NCBI RefSeq assembly: GCF_000300975.2
Contig: NZ_AEEC02000029.1
Coordinates: 1-64,000, forward strand
Origin: Herbaspirillum frisingense GSF30
Lineage (GTDB): Bacteria > Pseudomonadota > Gammaproteobacteria > Burkholderiales > Burkholderiaceae_D
Length of the DNA stretch: 64,000 nt
Reading direction: 5' to 3'
In this document: one piece after another, positions 25,176 through 34,767 of the stretch
Numbering within the stretch: position 1 is the stretch's first letter
Layout: every line of letters starts with the position of its first letter
Program-made: the position numbers and the translations under genes
Notes under the pieces: model-generated
What the model saw: only the letters and a program-made list of their open reading frames with translations
Database searches by the model: none
What the model was told of the DNA's origin: nothing

Positions 25176-26819
25176 ATGACTGCAGAGACCGTCCGCCCGA
25201 TGCCCGAACCACGATTTTCCGGCCTGCCCTGGCTGGTGATCGCGGCAGGTCTGGCGGCGATGTACATTCCAAGTTTCATCGATCTGTTCCATGGAGTGTG
25301 GGGGACCGAGCGTAACGCACACGGTCCGATCGTTCTCGCTGTCGCCTGCTGCTACCTGGTGGTGCGGGTCCGCCAACTGTTGCAGGAAGGATTGATCGAA
25401 CGCCGCCCTGCGCCAATCCCGGGCATGGCGTTTCTGTTGATCGGGATACTCAGTTTTGTACTCGGGCGGTCGCAGACGGTACTGTTTCTGGAAGCCGGCT
25501 CCCTGATTCCTATCCTCATGGGAATCGTGCTGCTGCAATTTGGCGTGCGTACCTGTCGTCGGCTGTGGTTCGCGTTTTTCTTCATGCTCTTCATGGTGCC
25601 GCTGCCCGCCTCGGTGGTCGATCTCCTGACGCAGCCGTTGAAGATTGGGGTGTCCTATGTGTCGGAGCAGGTGTTGCGCCTGCTCGGCTACCCCATCGCA
25701 CGCAGTGGTGTGATTCTCTACATCGGCCCATACCAGTTGCTGGTCGCCGATGCCTGCGCCGGCCTCAATTCGCTGTTTACGCTCGAGGCACTGGGACTGT
25801 TGTACATGAATCTGGTGCGCCATCAGTCACTCCTGCGAAACGTGTTGCTGGCGGTTCTGATCGTGCCGATTTCTTTCACCGCCAATACCGTGCGCGTCAT
25901 GGTGCTGGCACTGATCACCTACTATCTGGGCGATGCCGCAGGGCAGGGCTTCCTGCATGGCTTTGCCGGCATGCTGCTGTTCCTGGTGGCTCTGGGACTG
26001 ATCATTGCATTAGATGGACTGCTACGCTGGATCGCTGCGCGTCATGCAAACTGGAAGGGTCGGGCCGCGCCGATGCCAGTGCAACGCGAGAGGGTGGACA
26101 CCAGCCAAGCTGTCCGCGACAAGTTCGTCATGAACATTCGTCTGGCCGTACCGGTGGCCATCGTCATGGCAGTGTCGGTAGCAGTCGCAGGCCTGCTGGT
26201 ACCCCATGAGATGCAGACCGTGAAGGCCGCCAAGCTGTCCGCCGTCGTGCCGACCCAATTCGGCGACTGGCGGGAAATGCCGTCGCCTTTCTTGCAGGTC
26301 GACGTCGGACTGGATGACGGGACCGGTCGCAATTCGGATCAACCTTACGACGATGTGCTCAGCCGCACCTACGTCAACAGCCACGGTCAGATGGTGATGC
26401 TGGCTCTGGCCTATGCCAACGAGCAGACCCAGGACGTCAAGATCCACCTGCCCGAGGTCTGCTACGTCGCCCAGGGATTCAAACTCAGGGATGAGCAGCG
26501 GGTTGAGATGCCGATGCGCGGACAGGATCATCCGATTGCCGCTTCGCGTTTCGTGGCCACTCAGAAGAATCGTGTCGAGGCGGTCAGCTATTGGGTGCGC
26601 ATCGGTGATGGTTTCCCCAATGGGGGCCTGGCTGCGCGATGGAAGATTTTCAAGGATGGCATGGCAGGTCGGGTCTCGGACGGCATTCTTGTGCGGGCCT
26701 CCAGTTTGATGGCGGAAAAGGATGACGAGGCCGACGCCTTTGCCTTGCAGCAGAAGTTCCTGCAAGACCTGGATGCCGCTGTGCGCGTTGGCCAACCTGG
26801 CCTCTTGGTGCCGGTCTGA
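25176..26819 (+). CDS. xrtB: Exosortase B fused to EpsI domain
   Basis: 547 residues. The N-terminal half (about 15-290) is an eight-helix exosortase with the full catalytic set: Cys194 in ADACAGLNS, Arg240 in ANTVRVM and His261 in GFLHGF. A final helix at about 325-345 leads into an EpsI domain (about 345-530; PTQFGDWRE, LPEVCYVAQGF, VSYWVRIG). Exosortases cleave PEP-CTERM tails at the inner membrane and probably transfer the protein to another molecule. Having EpsI in the same chain suggests the two act as one unit. Likely substrates are the proteins at 15970 and 47362. Confidence 0.9.
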   Translation: MTAETVRPMPEPRFSGLPWLVIAAGLAAMYIPSFIDLFHGVWGTERNAHGPIVLAVACCYLVVRVRQLLQEGLIERRPAPIPGMAFLLIGILSFVLGRSQTVLFLEAGSLIPILMGIVLLQFGVRTCRRLWFAFFFMLFMVPLPASVVDLLTQPLKIGVSYVSEQVLRLLGYPIARSGVILYIGPYQLLVADACAGLNSLFTLEALGLLYMNLVRHQSLLRNVLLAVLIVPISFTANTVRVMVLALITYYLGDAAGQGFLHGFAGMLLFLVALGLIIALDGLLRWIAARHANWKGRAAPMPVQRERVDTSQAVRDKFVMNIRLAVPVAIVMAVSVAVAGLLVPHEMQTVKAAKLSAVVPTQFGDWREMPSPFLQVDVGLDDGTGRNSDQPYDDVLSRTYVNSHGQMVMLALAYANEQTQDVKIHLPEVCYVAQGFKLRDEQRVEMPMRGQDHPIAASRFVATQKNRVEAVSYWVRIGDGFPNGGLAARWKIFKDGMAGRVSDGILVRASSLMAEKDDEADAFALQQKFLQDLDAAVRVGQPGLLVPV

Positions 26820-26989
26820 ATTTGGCTGGCAGTCAGACCGATGGGGAGTTTCTCCTGATTCGCCGGCGGCTCCAGCCCCAATTGCAAATGGGCGGATGGT
26901 CCCGGTGAAACCGAGGCAGATGCGTACTGCCTGGGCAGACATGATGATTGATCGAATGGCCGGTATGGCAGCCATTCGCCAAGGAAGAA

Positions 26990-28420
26990 ATGATGAGAAG
27001 AATCAACCTCCCACCCTCTGAGCTGAAGTTCCTGCTCGCCGCCTGCGTCATTGCAGCCATGGCGGGTCTGGTCCTGCCTGTGGTAGCCGGCCTTCTGGAA
27101 GGTAGCTATGCACGCCTCGCTGCATTGCCGGCACTGCTGATCTTCGGGGGGCTGTTCCTCTTCAACAAGCGCCTGCTCTTGTTGATCGTGCTTCTGCTGC
27201 GTGCTTCCGGGGACATCGTGCTCGAGTCCACGCGTGTCGGTTCCGGCGGTAGTCTGTCGCTGGGTCTGGGCGGGGCTATCAACGGCTTGATCATCCTGAT
27301 GGCTTTCCTGTTCTTTATCGAGAAGCCCAAGCTGCTGCCGCGCAAGGCATGGCTCTACTGGATGATATTGATGGTCGTCGCCTTTGCGGGTATGGCCGTC
27401 TCGCCCGACAAGGGGGCGGCACTCAAGATCGTTCTGGGCCTGTGCTCCTATTTTGCCGTGTTCGTCTGCGCGTTCTACCTGGTGCGTACGCCTGAGGAAT
27501 TCAGATCGATGGTCTTGTTGATCCTCGCGTCTTCACTGATTCCGGCAGTCTACGGCCTGGTCAGCACCGCGCTCAATGCACGCGGTGGACTGAGCGGATT
27601 TCGCCTGCAAGGTACCTTCGGTCACCCCAATATCTTCGCTTTCTATCTGACCCTGGTCATCGCGCTGGGCCTGTATGTGATCAAGAGTGCCGAATTCAAG
27701 CTCGACCAGTTCAAGCGCTTCGTACTGGCGGGCTATCTGGGCGTGCTCTTCCTGCTGTTGTTGTTGACGCAGACCCGTAGCGCCTGGGTGGCGTGTTTCC
27801 TGATCTTCTTCCTGTACGGCGTGAAGTTCGAGCGGCGCTACCTGGTGTACATGCTTGTGCTTGGCACCTTGGCGCTGATGGTCCCCAGTGTGCAGGAGCG
27901 TATCCTGCAACTGGATTCGGGCAATACCGTCACGACCTACGCGAAGCTGAATTCCTTCGCCTGGCGAACTTATCTCTGGCAGTCGGGATTGAACTGGATG
28001 ACGCCTTCGCACTACATCTTTGGCTACGGGGTCGAAGCCTTCCCCTTCTATTCGGGTATGTTTTTCCCCCTGGCCGGCGGCGTAAAGTGGGGGGCGCACA
28101 GCGTGTTCGTGCAGTGGTTCTTCGATACGGGATTGGCGGGTATGGTGGCCTATCTCGCCATCTTCTATCAGGTCATGCGGGTGCTCATTCGCTATTACTC
28201 GGTGGACAAGCTCGGCGCCGTGATCCTGATCTGTACGCTGATTGAATACTTGGTCGTTTCGGCGTCGGACAACATGCTTTCCTACCTGGCCTTCAACTGG
28301 TATTTCTGGTTGGTGATGGGCATGGGCTGGTCGGTCTATGCCAACAGCGAGGCCGGCAAACAGGAAGCCATGAAGAAGAAACGCACCGCGCTGCAACCGG
28401 TTCCCGCCGTATCTTCCTGA
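26990..28420 (+). CDS. O-antigen ligase/Wzy-like polymerase
   Basis: About 476 residues with some 11 membrane helices. A long periplasmic loop contains the Wzy_C/WaaL-type region around LQGTFGHPNIFAFY and LWQSGLNWMTPSHYIFGYGVEAF. Family members polymerise lipid-linked repeat units or ligate polymer to an acceptor. As the only such gene in the eps operon, it is the best candidate for the polymerase. AAGGAAG lies just before two adjacent ATGs (26990 and 26993); either may be used. Confidence 0.82.
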   Translation: MMRRINLPPSELKFLLAACVIAAMAGLVLPVVAGLLEGSYARLAALPALLIFGGLFLFNKRLLLLIVLLLRASGDIVLESTRVGSGGSLSLGLGGAINGLIILMAFLFFIEKPKLLPRKAWLYWMILMVVAFAGMAVSPDKGAALKIVLGLCSYFAVFVCAFYLVRTPEEFRSMVLLILASSLIPAVYGLVSTALNARGGLSGFRLQGTFGHPNIFAFYLTLVIALGLYVIKSAEFKLDQFKRFVLAGYLGVLFLLLLLTQTRSAWVACFLIFFLYGVKFERRYLVYMLVLGTLALMVPSVQERILQLDSGNTVTTYAKLNSFAWRTYLWQSGLNWMTPSHYIFGYGVEAFPFYSGMFFPLAGGVKWGAHSVFVQWFFDTGLAGMVAYLAIFYQVMRVLIRYYSVDKLGAVILICTLIEYLVVSASDNMLSYLAFNWYFWLVMGMGWSVYANSEAGKQEAMKKKRTALQPVPAVSS

Positions 28421-28506
28421 AACCAGGTTCGGTCGCTCCATTCCGAACCATCGATATTCGTACTCCGGCCTCGCCGCCGGGGCATGCACTCGCCATCGAA
28501 TCTGTC

Positions 28507-29748
28507 ATGACAAAAAAAATCGCCTATTTCATCAACCAGTATCCCAAGGTCAGCCACAGCTTCATCCGCCGTGAAATCGCTGCGGTGGAACTGCAGGGCT
28601 TTGCCATCGACCGCATTGCGCTGCGTGGCTGGGACGCCGAAGTGGTGGATGAAGACGATCGCGCTGAACGTGACCGCACCCGCTATATCCTCGAGCGAGG
28701 CGTGTTTGCCTTGCTGGCGCCGATGCTGCGCCAGGTGCTGAGCAACCCCAAGGGCGCGCTGGCCGCACTGGGCCTGGCTTTCAAGATGGCGCGTCGCGGT
28801 GAGCGTGGGCTGATCTATCACCTGGTGTACTTGCTGGAAGCAGCCCAGGTGGTTGAATGGACTCGGGATTTTGGTGCCACTCACATCCACGCGCATTTCG
28901 GCACCAATTCCACTGAGATCGTGATGCTGGCGCATTGCCTGGGTGGCCCGACCTACAGTTTCACCGTGCACGGCCCTGAAGAATTCGACAAGCCACTGGC
29001 ATTGGGCCTGGACGAGAAGATCCGGCGTTCAGCCTTTACAGTGGCCATCACCTCGTTCTGCCAGAGCCAGTTGTATCGCTGGGTGGAGCAGAGCGTGTGG
29101 TCCAAGGTGGCCATCGTCCATTGCGGACTGGATCGCGGTTTCTATTCGGATGCGCCGGCACAGGCTCAGGCTGCGGCGCGCCTGGTGTGTGTCGGACGCC
29201 TATGTGAACAGAAGGGGCAGTTGCTGCTGGTCGAGGCCGCAGCAGCGCTCCATCGCAAAGGCCTGTCCTTCGAGCTGGTGCTGGCCGGCGACGGTGAGAT
29301 GCGCCCGCAGATCGAGGAGCGTATCCGTCATCACGGACTGCAGGAAAAAATCCGTATTACGGGATGGATCAGCAGTCGCCAGGTGCGCGATGAATTGCTT
29401 GCCGCCCGTGCCATGGTTCTGCCCAGCTTTGCAGAGGGATTGCCGGTGGTCGTGATGGAAGCCATGGCGTTGCGCCGGCCCGTGTTGACGACTTTCATCG
29501 CAGGCATCCCCGAATTGGTGATCGATGGAGAGAACGGCTGGCTGTTCCCGGCAGGTGACGTGGAGCGCCTGGTGAATTCCATGCAGGCCTGCCTGCAAGC
29601 TTCGCCTGAACAACTGGAACGCATGGGGGAGGCGGCCCACGTCCGTGCAGTGGCCCGTCACTCCATTGATACGGAGGCGGCCAAACTTGCGGCTTTGTTC
29701 TCCGGCCATTCCGGGCAAGCAGTCGCTTCCCAGGGAGCAGTGGCATGA
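28507..29748 (+). CDS. GT4 family glycosyltransferase
   Basis: 413 residues with a GT-B fold. The C-terminal nucleotide-sugar domain has LVCVGRLCEQKGQ, LVLAGDG and the E-x7-E motif EGLPVVVME (near residue 313). It is similar to WcaL-type exopolysaccharide glycosyltransferases. Retaining, cytosolic and peripheral to the inner membrane. Donor and acceptor are unknown. Its TGA overlaps the next ATG (ATGA), so translation is coupled. Confidence 0.87.
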   Translation: MTKKIAYFINQYPKVSHSFIRREIAAVELQGFAIDRIALRGWDAEVVDEDDRAERDRTRYILERGVFALLAPMLRQVLSNPKGALAALGLAFKMARRGERGLIYHLVYLLEAAQVVEWTRDFGATHIHAHFGTNSTEIVMLAHCLGGPTYSFTVHGPEEFDKPLALGLDEKIRRSAFTVAITSFCQSQLYRWVEQSVWSKVAIVHCGLDRGFYSDAPAQAQAAARLVCVGRLCEQKGQLLLVEAAAALHRKGLSFELVLAGDGEMRPQIEERIRHHGLQEKIRITGWISSRQVRDELLAARAMVLPSFAEGLPVVVMEAMALRRPVLTTFIAGIPELVIDGENGWLFPAGDVERLVNSMQACLQASPEQLERMGEAAHVRAVARHSIDTEAAKLAALFSGHSGQAVASQGAVA

Positions 29749-30803
29749 GCATGGTGCATACCAAGCATCAGGACATCGCTTCGCTGGACGGGTGGCGTGC
29801 TGTTGCCATCATCATTGTCGCAGCCAGTCATGCGGGCCTGGGCAAGATCGTGCCGGGCGGTCTGGGTGTGACCATATTCTTCTTCCTGAGTGGCTATCTG
29901 ATCACGACCTTGCTCCTGCGGGAATATGCCGCCAGCGGTGCGATCAACATCAAGCATTTCTATCTGCGCCGCTTGCTCCGTTTGACGCCCCCCTTGCTGC
30001 TGGTACTGGTGGTGACGTACCTGTTGACCTACTTGGGGTGGTTCAAGGGGTATGCAACCTGGCAGGGTTTTTTTGCACAGCTTTTTTATTTTGCCAATTA
30101 CTACGGCTTGTTCTTCGACGCCGCTCATACGGTTCCATTGGGGACGGGCGTGTTCTGGTCGCTGGCGGTGGAAGAGCATTTCTATTTCTTCTTCCCCGCC
30201 TTGCTGCTGCTGATGCTGCATCGGGCCCAGCGAAGACATATCCCGGTCTACCTGGCAGTGGCGTGCTTGTTGTTCCTTGCGTGGCGCTGCTATCTGGTCC
30301 TGGGTGTGGGCGTGTCGGTCGAGCGGACATATTACGCCAGCGATACCCGTATCGATTCCATGCTGTACGGCTGCATTCTGGCCACCGTGCAAATATCCGA
30401 GCGCTGGCAGCAGACATTGCAGAGGCCAGTGGTTCGTCATGTTGCCGTGTTGTCGGGGCTGATTTTGTTGTTGGCTTCGCTGGTTGTGCGTAATGATGCT
30501 TTTCGCGAGACCATTCGCTATTCCCTGCAGGGTATTGCACTGCTTCCTCTGTTCTATTATTCGGTCAACAATCCTGGAATCTGGCCGTTTCGCTGGCTCA
30601 ATATCGGGTGGATACGCCGTATCGGCATCTATTCCTATTCGATCTATCTGGCCCACTACGTCATGCTCAACAACGTTGACTGGATCTCTCGTCACGCTGT
30701 AGTCAACGTCCTCGTTGCACTGATTATTTCCTGCCTGTTTGCCATCGCGGTAGATCGCTTTGTCGATGCTCCATTGCGCGTGCTCCGAGCGCGGCTTCGT
30801 TAG
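29745..30803 (+). CDS. Acyltransferase 3 family membrane protein
   Basis: 352 residues with about ten membrane helices. The conserved His-containing first block LDGWRAVAIIIVAASHAGLG and the RRLLRLTPPLL block identify the AT3 family, which O-acetylates or otherwise acylates surface glycans. It is coupled to the glycosyltransferase before it and closely followed by a second acyltransferase, so it probably decorates the same polysaccharide. Confidence 0.87.
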   Translation: MSMVHTKHQDIASLDGWRAVAIIIVAASHAGLGKIVPGGLGVTIFFFLSGYLITTLLLREYAASGAINIKHFYLRRLLRLTPPLLLVLVVTYLLTYLGWFKGYATWQGFFAQLFYFANYYGLFFDAAHTVPLGTGVFWSLAVEEHFYFFFPALLLLMLHRAQRRHIPVYLAVACLLFLAWRCYLVLGVGVSVERTYYASDTRIDSMLYGCILATVQISERWQQTLQRPVVRHVAVLSGLILLLASLVVRNDAFRETIRYSLQGIALLPLFYYSVNNPGIWPFRWLNIGWIRRIGIYSYSIYLAHYVMLNNVDWISRHAVVNVLVALIISCLFAIAVDRFVDAPLRVLRARLR

Positions 30804-30831
30804 TCCGGCACTGGTCGAGAAAGCCCATCAC

Positions 30832-32871
30832 ATGGTCACACACAACGAAAATCCTGTTATTGAGAAAGACGCGGCGGATTTGTCTGCGCCTCCCATCACA
30901 TCGGGTTCCGCCTTGCCCCAGCTGCACCCCAAATACCGCGCCGATATCGATGGCCTGCGTGCTATCGCCGTCGGTTCGGTAGTGATCTTCCATGCCTTTC
31001 CGGAGTGGTTCAAGGGGGGCTTCATTGGCGTGGATATCTTCTTCGTCATTTCCGGTTTCCTCATTTCGCTGATCATCTTCAATAATCTGGAGCATGATCG
31101 CTTCAGCATCGTCGATTTCTACATCCGCCGTGTCAAACGTATTTTCCCGGCATTGATGACGGTGATGGTCCTGTGCGCGGTGGTCGGTGGCATCATTCTT
31201 TTTGCCGATGAATACCGTCAGCTTGGCAAACACCTGCTGGGTGGCTCTACCTTCATTTCCAATATCCTTTTCTGGCGCGAGAGCGGTTATTTCGACAACT
31301 CCGCCGAAACCAAGCCCTTACTCCATCTCTGGAGTCTGGCCATCGAGGAGCAGTTCTATCTATTCTGGCCGCTCCTGCTGGCTTTCGTGTGGAAACGCAA
31401 ATGGGGCTTCCTGCGCATCATCGGCGTGATCGCACTGGCATCCTTTGTGGTCAATCTGTATCTGATCGGACATGACCAGACAGCCGCCTTCTATTCGCCC
31501 TTCGCCCGCTTCTGGGAATTGATGGTGGGTGGGGCCTTGGCGTATATCAACCTGCACAGAGCTGATCTCAATGCCCGCTACAAGGATGTGCAGTCCTGGC
31601 TGGGCGTGATCTTCCTCGCGGTGGGGTTCGTGCTGCTCAACGCGTCGCGCAGTTTCCCCGGATGGTGGGCGCTACTGCCGTGCGTGGGGACCTTCCTGCT
31701 GCTCTCTGCCGGTCCGGGCGCCTGGTTCAATCGCAAGGTGTTGGCCAGCAAACCGATGGTCTGGATCGGACTCATCAGCTACCCGCTGTATCTCTGGCAT
31801 TGGCCCTTGCTGGCCTTCGCCGCGATTATCGCAGGGGAGACCGCCCCACAGGAGTGGCGGCTGATCGCGATGGTCGCTGCAGTAGCACTGGCCTGGATTA
31901 CCTTCCTCTTCATCGAACGACCGTTGCGCCATGCCCGCGGGACCAAAGTGGTACTGGTCTTGCTGGCTGTCAATGTGATCGTCGGCGCCGCAGGTGCGGC
32001 GATCTACGTCAATGGTGGTTTCCCGCAGCGGGCGATCAATGAAAAGCTCGACTATCTGGCACGTGCTGATGTATTCGAAGGTTCGCGCAACTCCGATGGT
32101 AGCTGCGCACGCCTGAATCAACTGAGCGAAGTCAGCGAAGAGGTGTGTCTATCCAACTCTGCACAGCCGGAGGTACTTTTCGTCGGTGACAGCCATGTGA
32201 TGGCATTGCACTCGGCGGTCTTCGACCGGCAGTTGGCGCTTCCTTCCATCATGGTCGCAGGGCACGCCTGCCGCGTCTATCCCAATTTGCCCTACGAAGC
32301 TGCCAACGTGCGGCGCTGGTCCAATAACTGCACTGAAATTGCGAAGCAGGCCATCATGGTCGGCGCCAGACTGCCGTCCATTCAGACGGTGGTTATCAGT
32401 GGCGCCTATCCACGCGGCAATCTGGACTCGCCGTCCCAGTACAAGGTCAATGGGCATACTATCTCGCAGCGCGAGGCATTCATGGCAGGCTACGGAGCCT
32501 TGATCGAAAGCTTTATCGCACAGGGCAAGCGTGTGGTCTTCGTCGCTGATGTGCCCTACCTGAAGCTGGACCCGCACTCTTGCGTCAATCGGTTCGGTAC
32601 CGAGCCCACGCGCGAATGTGCGTTCACACAGGCCGAGCATGAGCAGATACGCAAATCTTATGACGCGGCGGTAGCCGAATTACGCCAGCTGCATCCGAAG
32701 GCAACGGTATTCGATCCGGTGTCCCTGTTCTGCAAACAGGGTAAGTGCCAGGCCAAGATCGATGGCGCTTATCTCTACAACGATGATCAGCACATCAGCC
32801 TGGCTGCATCGAAGTACTTGCTGCAGTCGATGCAACATGACGGCTTGTTGCCGCCAACGTCGTCCAAATAG
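30832..32871 (+). CDS. Acyltransferase 3-SGNH fusion (OafA/YrhL-like)
   Basis: 679 residues. The membrane AT3 domain (about 30-370; YRADIDGLRAIAVGSVVIFHAF, RRVKRIFPALM) is followed by a periplasmic SGNH hydrolase-fold domain with GDSH (VLFVGDSHV near residue 450) and the closing Asp-His pair in DDQHIS near the C-terminus. In OafA-like enzymes the membrane part moves the acyl group and the SGNH part attaches it to the glycan outside. It is last in the eps operon and ends at a hairpin. ATG 30832 was chosen over 30760 because the latter overlaps the preceding gene. Confidence 0.88.
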   Translation: MVTHNENPVIEKDAADLSAPPITSGSALPQLHPKYRADIDGLRAIAVGSVVIFHAFPEWFKGGFIGVDIFFVISGFLISLIIFNNLEHDRFSIVDFYIRRVKRIFPALMTVMVLCAVVGGIILFADEYRQLGKHLLGGSTFISNILFWRESGYFDNSAETKPLLHLWSLAIEEQFYLFWPLLLAFVWKRKWGFLRIIGVIALASFVVNLYLIGHDQTAAFYSPFARFWELMVGGALAYINLHRADLNARYKDVQSWLGVIFLAVGFVLLNASRSFPGWWALLPCVGTFLLLSAGPGAWFNRKVLASKPMVWIGLISYPLYLWHWPLLAFAAIIAGETAPQEWRLIAMVAAVALAWITFLFIERPLRHARGTKVVLVLLAVNVIVGAAGAAIYVNGGFPQRAINEKLDYLARADVFEGSRNSDGSCARLNQLSEVSEEVCLSNSAQPEVLFVGDSHVMALHSAVFDRQLALPSIMVAGHACRVYPNLPYEAANVRRWSNNCTEIAKQAIMVGARLPSIQTVVISGAYPRGNLDSPSQYKVNGHTISQREAFMAGYGALIESFIAQGKRVVFVADVPYLKLDPHSCVNRFGTEPTRECAFTQAEHEQIRKSYDAAVAELRQLHPKATVFDPVSLFCKQGKCQAKIDGAYLYNDDQHISLAASKYLLQSMQHDGLLPPTSSK

Positions 32872-32874
32872 AAA

Positions 32875-32899
32875 AGCCGCCGTCGGTACGACGGCGGCT
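32875..32899. terminator. Bidirectional terminator hairpin
   Basis: AGCCGCCGTCG pairs perfectly with CGACGGCGGCT around GTA. AAAA precedes it, giving a T-run for the reverse strand only. It ends the reverse gene at 32918 and stops eps transcripts less surely. Confidence 0.7.
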
Positions 32900-32917
32900 G
32901 AGTGAACATGGCGTTCG

Positions 32918-34321
32918 TCAGTTGGCTTTGAGAAGCTGACCGCCTACGGCAGTGCTGTTGCCCACACCGCTTTGCGCGTAGAGCGCGAGGCGAGGCGAGT
33001 TTGCATTCCAGGTAAAGGTCTTGCTTTCGCCGTTGGCCAGATAGCCGCTGTCGAAAACGACTTTGCCCGCCAACTGGTCATAGATGCTCATGCGCAGTTT
33101 GCCGCCGTTGGTGGTACGGGCGGTGAGCGTGTAGCTGGCGCCCATGACCGGTTTGGCCCAGGTGACGGCATTCATGCCGCGGTTGCTGTAGTTGACCACC
33201 TCCGAGACCGAACTGGTTGCCGGGAAGACGACTGCCTGGTCCCAGGAACTGAACTTGCCCAGGACGCTTCCCGACTGCTGAGTCCAGTTGCCGCGCATGG
33301 AAAGCAGGTTGAGGTTCTGGTTAGGCGTGAATTTGTTGCCGTTGCCATCGACCCAGCTTTCTGCGCTGATCACGCGGCGCAGGCCAGCTCGCACGGACTG
33401 CAATTCGTTGGCGACGGTGTTGTTCCAGCCACTGGGCGAAGGGTTGGCATCGGAGCCGATTTCGGCGTAGATGACGAAGGGCGTACCGATGTTGGCATCG
33501 ACGATATAGGCGCCATAGCGCTTGAGCGTCTCGGCGATGCGGCGCACTTCGGCATTGCTGATACGGCTGGTGTCGAAATCCGGTGGCAGCATGACCAGGC
33601 TGCCCTCAGGAATACTGCCTTTGTTGCGTGTGGCGGCATAGGTATCGGCCGAGGTCGCCGGGAAGACATAAGCTGGATTGGGGCTCAGCCCCGAATAGCT
33701 CAGGGACATGGCCAGGGCGTGCTTGTAGTACTCAGGCTTCTGCGCTGCTTCGTGGGTACGGATGATACCTGCCGCAGCCGGCACACCCGTGGCGCGCGCG
33801 CCCTGGTAGTAATGGCCGGGTTCCGGCCAGCCGCGGCCGTCGATCCTGGTCCAGGCATACATGGCAGCGGTCCACTGGGTGCCTTCCTGCTTGAGCTTGA
33901 ACAGCGAGTGGACGATGCCTGTGGTCGGGTCGACGATGTCGGCATGGCCGTCGGTGCCCGGCGCGGCGCGGGCCGCAGCGGGCCAGTGTGGGATGGTGAC
34001 GTCGTGGTAATTCTCGTCGTCGGTATTGAACAGCCCCTTGCTGCCGGTGAGCCCCTTGACGGTCACCGGTGGGTCATCGGGCGAGGCCAGAAAGATGCCG
34101 GTGGAATAGGTGTTGTTGGTCACCGCCGGGAAATACGTGTCGGTCGGTATCACGAAATTATCGAATACCGGATTGACCGGGCGGCTGTTCCATAGCGAGT
34201 CTGCAGCGAATGGCTTGAGGTAGCTGCCCCATTCCTGCGCCCAGGTGGGTGAGGTCGAAAGCAGGGCGGTCATCGCCAGGGTAAGTTGAAGACGCCGTAG
34301 CGTTTTTTGTGGCCGTTGCAT
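32918..34321 (-). CDS. Secreted protein of unrecognised family within the EPS locus
   Basis: 467 residues with a signal peptide cut after SPTWAQ. Blocks rich in Trp, Tyr, Pro and Gly suggest a beta-rich, carbohydrate-interacting fold, for example PFAADSLWNSRPVNP, IPTDTYFPAV, IVHSLFKL, HEAAQKPEYYKHALAMSLS and LKRYGAYIVDANIGTPFVIYAE. The last 100 residues (SYTLTARTTNGGKLRMSIYDQ) look like a separate small beta-sandwich, such as a carbohydrate-binding module. I cannot assign a family with confidence. Its location, opposite to and between two polysaccharide operons, makes a lyase, hydrolase or polymer-binding role plausible. Confidence 0.75.
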   Translation of the reverse strand: MQRPQKTLRRLQLTLAMTALLSTSPTWAQEWGSYLKPFAADSLWNSRPVNPVFDNFVIPTDTYFPAVTNNTYSTGIFLASPDDPPVTVKGLTGSKGLFNTDDENYHDVTIPHWPAAARAAPGTDGHADIVDPTTGIVHSLFKLKQEGTQWTAAMYAWTRIDGRGWPEPGHYYQGARATGVPAAAGIIRTHEAAQKPEYYKHALAMSLSYSGLSPNPAYVFPATSADTYAATRNKGSIPEGSLVMLPPDFDTSRISNAEVRRIAETLKRYGAYIVDANIGTPFVIYAEIGSDANPSPSGWNNTVANELQSVRAGLRRVISAESWVDGNGNKFTPNQNLNLLSMRGNWTQQSGSVLGKFSSWDQAVVFPATSSVSEVVNYSNRGMNAVTWAKPVMGASYTLTARTTNGGKLRMSIYDQLAGKVVFDSGYLANGESKTFTWNANSPRLALYAQSGVGNSTAVGGQLLKAN

Positions 34322-34767
34322 GGGCAGCTCCTGTGAGGGTGGAATAGCGATGATCTGGGTCGGAAGATTAAGTTCTACTCAACTGGAAATGTAAGTAGTT
34401 TTATGGAAGAGCTGAAAAGTATAGCGAGCATTCCCGCGAAGTATTGTCAAAAAGCGCAAGTGCTCAAGCTTTTTGCTTCAAAATTTCCACGAAAAAGGTG
34501 AAGGAAAATTTTTGAGCGCTGAGCCAGATAATAATTGTCGCGATGCAGCAATTTTGTGATTGCGTGTCGCATAATGGAGTCGGCAGAGTTGCGTTACTGT
34601 GCGGCAGAGCAGTCGGTGCTGCCCAATGGTAATTGAATTCCGGCAACTGGGCGCTGTGGCGAACCAATTTGCCCAACGACCAGCCTTGCAACTTGCTGCG
34701 AGGCAATTGAAATGCGAGCTTATGTTTTCCGCCGCGCCTCCGGTTTTACTTGGAAATGGAAATATTG
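34322..34767. promoter_or_regulatory. AT-rich divergent region before the GT2 operon
   Basis: 446 bases without a gene. It contains TGTCGCGATGCAGCAA at 34536-34551, nearly the same as the motif upstream of epsL (18084). A TGGC...TTTGCC arrangement near 34658 resembles sigma-54, but the GG-GC spacing is one base too long. Promoters for both divergent genes should lie here. Confidence 0.45.

Noticed and set aside
23011-25272. A 753-codon reverse frame
   Set aside because: Antisense to epsF and epsG, which are well-supported family members; composition is that of a shadow.
34655-34680. Possible sigma-54 promoter (TGGC...TTTGCC) before the GT2 gene
   Set aside because: The GG and GC dinucleotides are 11 bases apart instead of 10, which sigma-54 does not tolerate well.
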